The notes below the pieces were generated by a model. That model was not told the origin of the DNA. It did no database searches and saw only the letters and a program-made list of their open reading frames with translations. From contig JAPTYO010000009.1 in assembly GCA_036873135.1 (NCBI GenBank), positions 29,781,756 to 29,845,755 on the forward strand: DNA of 64,000 nt, in the 5' to 3' direction. Position 1 is the first letter of the stretch, and every line of letters starts with the position of its first letter. The translations under genes were made by a program, and so were the position numbers. Source of the DNA: Clarkia xantiana subsp. parviflora (Eukaryota; Streptophyta; Magnoliopsida; Myrtales; Onagraceae). This document shows positions 32,496 to 41,675 of this stretch, one piece after another.

Positions 32496-33776
32496 CTAAG
32501 GATATGGGGTGGTCACTGTGTCTGTTGCCACGTACTCCTTGAAGCTTCCATTGTAGATCATTTCTTCCACTTCCACCTTCAACACCATGCAGTTGTTGGT
32601 TTGATGCCCCCAGGTCCCATGGTACTCACACCAACCCTGTGCATCTCTACCTAGGAAGGCCTTGCCCTCCTCCCTGCATGCTGGCAGCTCTTGCCTGAGG
32701 CGCTTGTGGAAAATTTCTTCTATGCTGAGTGTGAGGGGTGTGAATGTGAAATTGACACCTCCTCCCAATGTGTCTGCTTCTCTTCTTTTCTCTGGAACTT
32801 CATCCAACTGTTCCGCCTCTTGTTCAAATGCCCTGTCCAGCTTTGCCTTGAGCTCTCTCATTGTGCTCGTCATGACCGTCTCATAGAGCCCTCCATAGGC
32901 CTCGAATGAGCTTGGATGCATGTGTCTGATGAATGCTCTGACTGCTTCTCCCCTTGTGATGTCCATGTTGGCACCATAATCAAAGAATCTCTGGAAATAG
33001 CTTGATATAGACTCCTGCGGCATTTGCTTGATATCATCTATGTAGCGGATGCCTCTTAGGATGGAGTTCCTTGTTCTGTTCCCTATTGTAGTGTCTGGCT
33101 GCCAAGGTATGGATGTCACCTTCACAGCCTTGCTCCTGTGTTTCCTTGTAGGCACTGTTTGAAAAAGTTGCCTGCTCAAACGGAGTGTTACTCCACTCCT
33201 CCTCCTTATTTGCCTTTGTCTCCTTCCCCTCCTTCTTCTGTCCTGGTTGGCCCCTACCATGACTACGGCCACTGTATCTGTCCCGTGTGATCCACGTCTC
33301 ATTGAGTTGACGTAGCATTGCCTTGCGGTGCGTTGATCACCCAGGACCTCTCCAACCCCGTTCTCCGTGATATACTTCAACTTCTGGTGAACAGTGGATG
33401 GCACTATTTCATATGGATTTATGGTTGTCCTTCCTAGGATCCCATTGTAGGCTCCCAGGCTTTCAACCACCAAGAAATTGACATTTACCTTCAGCTGGGT
33501 CCATCCTTGGCCCATGGTCACTGGCAATGTTATCATCCCCAGGGGGTAACTTGTTGCCCCTGAGAAGCCAACTAGGGGGAAGTTGACCGGATTGATGTCT
33601 GCTTTGGTTTTCCCTATCTCTTCCAACACTCTCAGGCTTAGGAGGTCAGCTGAGCTGCCCCCATCCACCAAAATTCTCTTTACATCAAAATTATCAATAT
33701 CTAAAGTAATAACTAGAGCATCGTCATGTGGAAAGACGATGTGGCTCTTGTCCTTCTCCGAGAACTCTATCTTCAC
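32496..33776 (-). CDS. Element C protease followed by a second Gag-like domain
   Basis: 426 codons, in frame with gag but separated from it by TGA at 33783-33785; the frame has no ATG at its beginning. Residues 1-160 are a retropepsin with catalytic Asp38 (ILVDGGSS), GFSGATSYPLG and ILGRTTIN, closer by eye to the protease of A than to that of B. Residues 160-240 are an Arg-rich linker without recognisable domain. Residues 240-420 resemble the C-terminal half of a Gag core (YIDDIKQMPQESISSYFQRF, ITRGEAVRAFIRHM) and end in a knuckle-like WCEYHGTWGHQTNNC (C-x2-H-x4-H-x4-C, 383-396) plus SFKEYV. The corresponding stretch of Gag 1 reads SIDDVKQEYDETLASYY and WCDNHEAYGHDTNEC. RT would normally start here. 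Domain order Gag-PR-Gag' is unusual. Confidence 0.75.
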   Translation of the reverse strand: MKIEFSEKDKSHIVFPHDDALVITLDIDNFDVKRILVDGGSSADLLSLRVLEEIGKTKADINPVNFPLVGFSGATSYPLGMITLPVTMGQGWTQLKVNVNFLVVESLGAYNGILGRTTINPYEIVPSTVHQKLKYITENGVGEVLGDQRTARQCYVNSMRRGSHGTDTVAVVMVGANQDRRRRGRRQRQIRRRSGVTLRLSRQLFQTVPTRKHRSKAVKVTSIPWQPDTTIGNRTRNSILRGIRYIDDIKQMPQESISSYFQRFFDYGANMDITRGEAVRAFIRHMHPSSFEAYGGLYETVMTSTMRELKAKLDRAFEQEAEQLDEVPEKRREADTLGGGVNFTFTPLTLSIEEIFHKRLRQELPACREEGKAFLGRDAQGWCEYHGTWGHQTNNCMVLKVEVEEMIYNGSFKEYVATDTVTTPYP

Positions 33777-33782
33777 TTCTTC

Positions 33783-35765
33783 TCATTCTCTTGGTCTTTT
33801 TCTCCACCTTGGCACTGAGCTTAGCTTGGATGCATAGACCTCTCTTGCATTAGCAGTTGGGCCTCCTGATGCTGCTCCTCCATATATCATGTTGATGACT
33901 CCTCTTTTGTTGGGTGGAGGGTTATGGTCTACCTTTCCCTTGCCCTTGTCTTTCTGTGGTGGCCCCAGTTGCATACTATTGCCCCCATGGTCTACGAATT
34001 GCTTCAGTTCTCCCCTCTGGACGATGTTGTTTATGCTTAGCTTTAAGCTAAAGCATTCATTTGTGTCATGACCATAAGCCTCGTGGTTGTCACACCATCT
34101 ATCCTTGTGATTTCCTACCATTGGGGCTCTCCACCTTGCAGGGGGTGACCAAAGCTTTTGGTTCCGCATCTCTCTAAGTACGATGGCTGGAGTGGCGTTC
34201 AGTGGGATGAACTTAATGACGTTTATTTCTCTAGCCTTTAAGGGTTCACCCATTTGGTTTCTTTGCTGTGGTGGACGCCACTCCTGCTGTGGCGGACGCC
34301 ACTCCTGCTGCCTTGCATGCTGTGGTGCCTGGGGTGGCTTGCCTTTGTTTGGCCTTTGATTATCCTCCTTGGCTGCCTGGATTTTGGCCTTCTTGCTCGC
34401 CCTGTGCCTCTCAAGGTCAATATGCGTTTTAACTCTCCCTGCAAGCTCCTCCAAGGTGCTTGCTGGCTTTTTGGCCATCTTTTCAGCCAATGTTGACCCA
34501 AAGCGACCTAAGTTTCTGATAAAGGCTCGGATTATCTCCCCTTCAGTGATGTCTCCCTGGATGTCTGCAATATTCTGGTTGAACCTAGTGTAGTAGCTGG
34601 CCAGGGTTTCATCGTATTCTTGTTTTACGTCATCAATGGAGCCTGTTCCTTTGAGGAGTTTCCTCTCCCCTAGGTATCTCTGCAGAAACTTAGCTTTTAG
34701 CTGCTCCCATGAGTGGATGCTCTCAGAGGGCAGGCTGAAGAACCAATGTGAGGCCACCCCTGATAGGGTGTTTGGGAAAAGGAGTGCCTTGTATCTTTCA
34801 TCAGTTGTCCTCCCGAATAGAGAGGCCTCATGCTGTTGGATATGCTCTAGGGGGTCTCCCTTCCCATTGTACTTTGCAATTTGCACAGTGTGCAGGGAGT
34901 CTGGCACCCTGTTCATCTCCAGTTCCCTTGTGAAAGGGTGGTTCGTCTTGTCACTTAGACAATGCAGGCTGGGTTTCTTTGACTCATTCAATTTCCGGGT
35001 TATCATGGCTTCTATCTCCTCCGGGGTGATCACTACCTGTGCCGGAGTATAATCCCTCTGATATCCATTGTAGTTGTAGATTGGGCTTACTGGGTTCCCT
35101 TGTCCCTGCTGGTATGGGCTGTAGGTGTACTCTTGATACGCCTGCTGGGGTGCTTCATAGAAGTCCTGCCTTCTTGGAGGTCTTGCTTGTCTTTCTTCCC
35201 CAAGCGGGGTGTAAGCCCTGTTGTTTTGCTGTTGCCTAGGAGGCACAAATTGTTGCCTGCCCTCTGGGGGTGGCTCCTGGTGATATCTTCTTTGTTCCTC
35301 TCGCTGCCCTGCTCGAGGGTGCGAGTAGTACTCTTCTGCTGGGATCTGCTCCTCCTCCTGAGCTTCAGTGTAAGTCCCTTGGGTGTATGCCTGCCTTGCA
35401 TATGCTGTGTGGGCGCGGTTGCCACCTCTCTGTGCTGGCATCCCATACGGGTACCCTTGGGGTTGCTCTTCATAATAGTATCCCTCAGGGGGTGCCGTGT
35501 TGTGGGAAGGCGCTCCCTGTTGTCCTCTTGCTCTCTGTGGCCTTCTTGCCCGGGGGGTGGAGGCTGTGGAGGACTCAGCCCCAGCTGGGCGTGAAGGTCC
35601 TCCCTCCTGGTTGTTCTGTTGCTGAGGAGGTTGTGGTGTTTCTTGGGGCTCTGGATGCATTGGCTGCTTCCCAGGGTCAGGCCGCCTCCCTGGGGGTATG
35701 GGTTCTCTTCTCCGCCCATTGCCCCCGGGTGGGTGTTGGGGCCTGGACACCCTACTGTTCGTCAT
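33783..35765 (-). CDS. gag: Element C Gag
   Basis: 660 codons from an ATG 51 nt after the 5' LTR. Residues 1-240 are a Pro/Gln/Tyr/Arg-rich low-complexity region (QGYPYGM, YSPYQQGQG), possibly disordered. 300-440 is the retrotransposon gag core (GKGDPLEHIQQHEASLFG, ASHWFFSLPSESI, KFLQRYLGERKLL, EGEIIRAFIRNL). A basic linker repeats EWRPPQQ. The zinc-knuckle-like WCDNHEAYGHDTNEC is at 558-571, and the C-terminal border motif is INMIYGGAASGG. The frame ends at TGA with protease following directly in the same frame. Gag forms the particle and binds RNA; here it could serve both C and the Gag-less B. Confidence 0.92.
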   Translation of the reverse strand: MTNSRVSRPQHPPGGNGRRREPIPPGRRPDPGKQPMHPEPQETPQPPQQQNNQEGGPSRPAGAESSTASTPRARRPQRARGQQGAPSHNTAPPEGYYYEEQPQGYPYGMPAQRGGNRAHTAYARQAYTQGTYTEAQEEEQIPAEEYYSHPRAGQREEQRRYHQEPPPEGRQQFVPPRQQQNNRAYTPLGEERQARPPRRQDFYEAPQQAYQEYTYSPYQQGQGNPVSPIYNYNGYQRDYTPAQVVITPEEIEAMITRKLNESKKPSLHCLSDKTNHPFTRELEMNRVPDSLHTVQIAKYNGKGDPLEHIQQHEASLFGRTTDERYKALLFPNTLSGVASHWFFSLPSESIHSWEQLKAKFLQRYLGERKLLKGTGSIDDVKQEYDETLASYYTRFNQNIADIQGDITEGEIIRAFIRNLGRFGSTLAEKMAKKPASTLEELAGRVKTHIDLERHRASKKAKIQAAKEDNQRPNKGKPPQAPQHARQQEWRPPQQEWRPPQQRNQMGEPLKAREINVIKFIPLNATPAIVLREMRNQKLWSPPARWRAPMVGNHKDRWCDNHEAYGHDTNECFSLKLSINNIVQRGELKQFVDHGGNSMQLGPPQKDKGKGKVDHNPPPNKRGVINMIYGGAASGGPTANAREVYASKLSSVPRWRKRPRE

Positions 35766-35816
35766 AGCTCGTGTGATAGCCAGGCTTTCTGTCCGAAGCC
35801 TACAGACGGCGCCAAG
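35766..35816 (-). promoter_or_regulatory. Element C leader with primer-binding site
   Basis: 51 nt, PBS TGGCGCCGTCTG at 35803-35814, colinear with the leader of B. Confidence 0.8.
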
Positions 35817-36654
35817 TGTTAAGTTATGAGATCTAGGTCAACGGGGTGTCGGCTTTGATCTCACTCCTTACGGGGGATGTGTGTGATCCGGTCTTCTCGA
35901 GTTGCCTTGCCTTTGTCTATGTCCTTCTTCCTTTCTTTCTTCCCTTGGTTCCTTCTCTTCTTCTCTCCCTTTGCCCTGCAAAAGGGGCAATACCAGACAC
36001 GGAGGAGGGGGGGTGGTGCCTGGTGAACCCTCTCCGATGCCTAAGTCAGAACTATATTTCTAGAGAGATAAAGCTAGAGAGATGTCAGAGCTAAATTGTT
36101 CAAATAGCCAAGATGTTCAAATGAGTTGTGAAGATGGGGTATTTATAGGCAACGGTGTCATTAAGGTGGCTTAATGACATCGTTAACCTTTAAACACAAT
36201 TAATTAACCTTTCAGCACATAATTAAGACCTTAGGATTCGGAGGAGGTAGGCGGAATGGACCGAGCATGGGCGTCTGAAAGGGGTGCCGGGACCCTTGGG
36301 GGGGGAGAAATCCGACCCCCAAGGGTAGGGGTTGGGTGAGGACACCCAACCCCTCCTAGGGAGGGTGGGGTTGGCCAACCCCATCCCTCCTAGGAGGGAT
36401 CGGGTTGGCCGACCCGATCTCCCCTAGGGGAGATCAGGTTGGCTGACCCGATCTCCCCTAGGGGAGGTCGGGTGTGGCCCCCCAACCTCACCTAGGTGAG
36501 TTCGCCTCTGTCGGACGGGCGCTTCGGCCCCGTCCGAGCCGTCGATGTTCTCGCGAAGTGTCCGGGTTGAAGTTTCGATTCGCAATCATAAATGGGACGA
36601 TAAAAATACAACGGTTCGGAAGTCAACGGGTTCAAATTGGGCGTATATCCATCA
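35817..36654 (-). repeat. Element C 5' LTR
   Basis: 838 bp, identical by eye to the 3' LTR except for one additional 34-bp palindromic unit (near 36430) and two shorter G-runs. Confidence 0.95.
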
Positions 36655-36659
36655 ACGAT

Positions 36660-39600
36660 TAAGAAAAATGCATTCTTTATAAATGACGGATCCTGAAGAT
36701 CCGATATTACGATCTTGAAGATCAATAATTATGAATTTATAGTTCCCTTAATTTTTATATTTATATTTAAATTTCTTGCACTTTATTTACATATACTGTT
36801 ATTTTTTTTATTGCATTACCTTTACATTTATATTTTTATTTCTTGCACTGCATTATATTTATTATATACATATATTATTACGTTTATTGCATTTTATTAT
36901 AAAATGATCCAGAAGATCATGAGTTATTCAAAAGCTCAAAAATTGATAATTTTAGGATCCGGAAGATCCTAAAATGTATGAAAAAATAGGATCTGAAACA
37001 TTGTATTTGTAAATTAAAGATCGTCTTGTATAAGAATGAATCATGTATATCATGAATTATTATAAATAAGGGATCATGAAGATCCTAAGAGATCATGAGT
37101 CTTGAATAAATGATCATGAAGATCCTAGAAGAAATATGTCTCTTGCAGATAATGAAAAAAAATTCAGGTAAACCAGAAGTTTACCGCCAATATTGGCATG
37201 ATTGATTATATATTCGGTAAACCAGAAGTTTATTGATTCATATAGAGGTAAACCCGAAGTTTTACCCATATAATATGATATTTGGCGTGACCGGTTACAG
37301 ATCATTCCGGATCACTTAAGATGCGCAGTACATTATTTGGAAGAACCTGAAGATTCTCCATAAATCATTATGATAATTGCTCTCAAAGGAAAATTCATTA
37401 TGTGATCATCATCAACTAAGTTCGGGGTAAAATTCCATTATTTATGGAAATAATAAAAGGTGAATATGGGCCCGTTCACCTGCCATGTGGACCGATATAT
37501 TATTTTTAAAGATGCATCTACAATATAGTCGCATGTGCATTAATTATCACGAATTTGCAATAGCAAAATTTCCAGATTATGTAATAAAGAATGATGATGA
37601 TATTGAAAGTTGATATTTACTACAAGATTCAGACAACATGTCTAGATTTGCATTTTAGCATGAAAGTTACAAAGATCCTCCAATTACATAGCTAAACTGC
37701 TACCAATTGGAGCAAATTGAGTACAAATGCATGCTATTATGAAAGCAGCAATATAATTGCGCATCAAGCCAATGTTAAATCACAGTTCTTCCTATTACAA
37801 CCAATTTTTGGGGAAGAGACAAATTTTCCATATATTAATATTATGGTGTGCGATATATGTTTGAATTACTCCACCGCAACGCACAAACATGAGTCTGGAA
37901 TGTTGGGAAAAATATTTTGTCTATAAATCAATTATTTGAGAACAATGACTGATATATATATTTAAAACAAGAGTGTTGATTGTCATTGGTGAACAACTTT
38001 TCCCAACATTAGGGGGATAAAAGAAGCAGCTGGCAGAAAATAGATTGACTGAACAATAATTGTTATTATCTCATTTAGATCCTCGCACAATGATAATATG
38101 AACCTGAAGTTCAAAGAGATAACCATTTTCAGATACTGCCTATTAAGTGACTTTATGAGACCCAGAAAGTCATAATTCAATTACCGGCTGCAAATGCTCC
38201 AATTTAAATGTCCCGATTGGACAATTTATAATGAAAAATAAGTCACGCCTGAAACGTGCGATAATAGTTCCACGGAAATTTTTGAAAGAAGAATGGAGCA
38301 TGGAAAGAAAACAAATATAAATATGGTCTTATTGTGGAGGTGATTTCCCAAAAGAATTAAAAACATAACTAAATATGAAACCCCAGAAGTGGTTCAGGTA
38401 CCTGAAAGTAATTACAATAAAGAGATCTCAATGAGTTATGTCATTAACGGGAAGTGATGGAACCGTAAAATATAAAGTTGTCGACAACAGTTTTGAATAT
38501 TATTCATGAGTGAAATCATAAAACAAGACGAGGAGTCGAGGATCTTGAGCTCAATATGTTAAACAAGTATTATGATTGGCCAAAGTTTGAAAAGACGCAA
38601 GTATTAACATGAAAAATGCATAAGGTGGAATCCAGTGGATACAGATTATTTCCCGCATAAATAAATTGTGTCGTAAGATATAACGCACAACCTGTGGTAC
38701 AAATGTTATATGCAAAATCCTGGCATTTATAATATGGATCATTTAGTGGAAAATTCACCTTCAAATATATTATTACATTGGCAGTACATAAAAAGTTTTG
38801 AATGCGTCCCACATATGAATTATTTATAGCCGATAGCAAAATTAAAGTGAAAATCCTAGAAGGATTGAAAATGCTAGCATGAAATTTTTCCAAGAATGAT
38901 GGATAATAAAGATATTGTACCATTTAAAATAATACAGGCAAATTATGTTATATTCTTCACAATGTATAGCTCATTTGAGCTAAGATATATCATATGATAT
39001 TATGCGAATTAAGAAAACTGATATTTTGATAAGTTGAATTGATCACGCTATAGCCGAAAGGGGCATCGCGTGAGGGGGAGAATTTAAAGATATTGGAACT
39101 CGTGAAGAGTTTGTAAATACAATCAATTTATTGATGATGTTAAATTCAGACAAAATATATTGAAAGGACAAAGGTTTGGCTCGGCCTGAAGATCGAGTAC
39201 TTAAGAGATTGAAAATAATCTTATCCTATAAAAAAAAATGTCTTGAAGCTATTTTGCATAGATAAACACATTTATTGAGTACCTTAATGATTGTAAGAAT
39301 TCCATGAGTTTAATATCATGATGAATCAAGACCTAAATTAATTTTCTACACAAATGTAAGTTATAACATGGAAGTGCACAATTTTCAAATGTAGCACTAT
39401 ATTGTATATATATATGAAGATAATGCAGGTTATATAGCTCGAGTTGAAGATTGTTATATCAAATGAGACATACAAAATACATTCGCCTCAAGTTATTCTT
39501 CATCCAACGAATTTGTTCATATGACTATCTAGCGGATCTTTTCAAGGAGGCTTTATCGACTGCGACATTTGGAATATTGGCAAACATGATTGGATTGCGT

Positions 39601-39842
39601 CGACTTAATGAAATTACGCGATGTCAACATTAGTGGGAGAATCTACACCGCTGCACTCTTTTTCCCTTAACCAAGGTTTTATCCAATCGGGTTTTCCTGG
39701 TAAGGTTTTTAACGAGGCAGTTTACAAAAAGGGATCCATAATTGTGTACTCTTTTTCCTTCACTAGATTTTTATCCCAATGGGTTTTTTCTAGTAAGGTT
39801 TTAACGAGTCGCACAATTCCCTTATGAACATCCAAGGGGGAG
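36660..39842 (+). pseudogene. Element D internal region, right part (decayed copia pol)
   Basis: Continuation of D after the C insertion; all frames broken. Fragments of copia Pol can be read in short windows: near 38160-38200 a stretch with LPAANAPI, the conserved segment between integrase and RT; near 38420 an EIS-SYVINGK-like stretch of the same linker; and at about 39520-39633 the end of RNase H with LADLF and IGLRRLNEI, followed by the stop and the polypurine tract CCAAGGGGGAG (39832-39842). Many short hairpins with a CNGAA loop occur at 36688-37270 and 38100. Confidence 0.7.
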
Positions 39843-40026
39843 TGTTATGAATATATTTAGTGGATGTTCAATATTACGTGTATATACCATATTCTTTGTT
39901 TAGACTTTCCTAGTATTAAATTTACTTCCTCCACAAGTATATGTAATCCCTATATAAGAGCTCATTATGTGTGATAATAAGACATACTCAAGTTCTCTCT
40001 TCTATTACCTCTCTACTTCCGTAACA
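39843..40026 (+). repeat. Element D 3' LTR
   Basis: 184 bp, about seven substitutions from 24451-24634; followed by target duplication TTATT. Confidence 0.9.
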
Positions 40027-40031
40027 TTATT

Positions 40032-41516
40032 ATTTATCTTCTATAAATTAGAAATTAAATGTAATAAGTCTCTCCTTAACTTTCACAATTTCTAGAGGAG
40101 ACGAAATTAAATTTAATCAATACTTCTAAAAAGCCCCTTGACTTTCTCAATTCCTATAATATGAACGATTCAATTAATCGAATATAGGGAAAGAGATCAA
40201 CATGCAGACATTAAATAAGATATTAATTACAATCTATCGAAAGTTAGCCCAAAATAATATATTTAAACATTCTCATCTATGTCAGCGAAAACTAAATAAG
40301 GTTATGTGGATAGGTGATGCGTAAGATTATGTAAAAAAATCATAATAAATTACTTTGGATTCAAAGGATAGGTAGAAGATTCGCCACACAATGAATATAA
40401 GGTTAAAATTAAACCAACTGGGATTGAAATCAGAGTAGATGAGAAGTGAATGCGAAAGATCGGTCGTCCGCCGCACCCGTCAGTTGTTCGTCCACCGAAT
40501 GTCACAGCCATGAGAACCATTCGTCAACCAACGCCCCGTCAGCCGTTCACCCACCACCGCCCCATCTTTCGTTCTTTTTTCCGCGATCGTGGCGTTGGTG
40601 CGTCATTGCACGGTTGCCTGTCGCCGAACGACCGCCACCGTCAACGCTTGCCGCCCTATCACTGCTCCAAGATCTGAGATTGATAACCAGTCGTCGGGAA
40701 AGAGAGGCAAACGAAAATTCAGAATATATACCATCTAACATGATTTAGGGTTACTGATGCATAATATGATTGGGCTGTAGATGATTTTTTAGGATAATGA
40801 TTGAGTTGGGCTAAATATTTATAATAAGTAAATGGACTGAGCTTATGTAATATATGATTTTGTGACTATGTTGCATATAGTAATAATAATACTAATATAC
40901 AAAAAAAGTTATATTCACCTCTAACGTGAATAGAACCAAGCTGAGAGCGACAACGGTAGCGAGATGAAGTCAGCGGATTTGACTGGAATCAATTAGCAGA
41001 ACCAGTGAGAACGAGGAATTAAGTGGCCGAACGTGGTCGAAGGTGGTAGGGGCACAACAGGAAGGGCAAGGAGGAGTCGACAACGAAGTCGGGCGAGGTT
41101 GAGAGCTCCGCAGCATAGGTCGGTGGACGAGCGACGATAAAGTTTGAGTTGTGGATAAAGGCAGGACGGTCCGTTCGGTGACTGAATCGCAGCGTAGGTG
41201 CTGGCTCTGTGGAATGGCCTCGAGTAATTCATCTCTAGTGAAGGCTCCGGTGACTCCTACAGCCGATTTGGACCGCTTGAGCGATCTGGATGAAGGTTGT
41301 TGTGTGGCTGGTTAGGGAATAGAGCAAACTCAGCAACAGGCGTCGGTGATGAAGGATTATTTGAGCGGGAGCGATCGCCGGTGAACGATGGAGAATGACG
41401 AATGGTATCGGGGCTGACTGCGGGTCAAGGAGAATGAGATGGGAAAAAACGATGATGACGGCACAATCACTCATAAAACATTTTTTATTCCTGCTTTTCC
41501 TCCTTTACATTAGTAC
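40032..41516. other. Host-like DNA right of D, no clear gene
   Basis: GC-richer patches at 40446-40680 and 40930-41400 open short frames on both strands (for example a 100-codon plus frame from 40446) without recognisable domains or splice structure. They look like decayed leader or UTR-type sequence. Confidence 0.35.
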
Positions 41517-41675
41517 TAGGGGTGAGCAAAATACCCGTTTGGAACCGGAACCGGTCATTTGGATAGGTTCCGGGTAGATGAAACGGTTCTGGATAAAATT
41601 TTAAGAATCGGTATTTCCGATTCTGGAATAAATATCCGGGTACCCAAATACTCGGAACCTGACCCATTTAACATA
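41517..41675. mobile_element. Truncated hAT-like end
   Basis: TAGGGGTGAGCAAAATACCCG resembles plant hAT termini (compare TAGGGCTGAGCA of the complete element at 52970), followed by GGAACC/GGTTCC-rich subterminal repeats. The other end was not found; the MULE at 41676 interrupts the region. Confidence 0.4.

Larger units (their letters stand above)
26193..36654 (-). mobile_element. Element C: Tat-lineage retrotransposon, Gag-type partner of B, very young
   Basis: 10462 bp on the minus strand, TSD ACGAT (26188-26192 and 36655-36659), LTRs of 806 and 838 bp that differ only by one 34-bp palindromic unit and two G-run lengths. Inserted into D. Order in its own sense: 5' LTR, PBS, 51-nt leader, gag, in-frame TGA, protease, second Gag-like domain, 3' UTR, tandem repeats, antisense spliced gene, PPT, 3' LTR. 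RT, both RNases H and integrase are absent with no remnant, so it cannot reverse transcribe or integrate by itself. It shares LTR, leader, 3' UTR, repeat units and antisense gene with B. Confidence 0.95.
24451..40026 (+). mobile_element. Element D: old Ty1/copia retrotransposon, interrupted by element C
   Basis: Two 184-bp LTRs (24451-24634 and 39843-40026), TG...CA termini, TSD TTATT on both sides (24446-24450 and 40027-40031). Without the inserted C (and one copy of its 5-bp duplication) D is 5109 bp, normal for copia. The sense is plus, from the tract CCAAGGGGGAG before the right LTR and from pol remnants. The LTRs differ at about seven sites (about 4%), so D is the oldest LTR element in the nest. 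No ORF survives. Confidence 0.9.

Noticed and set aside
33034..33318. 94-codon frame overlapping the Arg-rich linker of the C protease ORF
   Set aside because: Could mean the linker is frameshifted, but it resembles no known domain, so I kept the single long frame.
35087..35719. 210-codon minus-strand ORF and several plus-strand ORFs in the same stretch
   Set aside because: Shadows of the Pro/Gln-rich gag of C in other frames.
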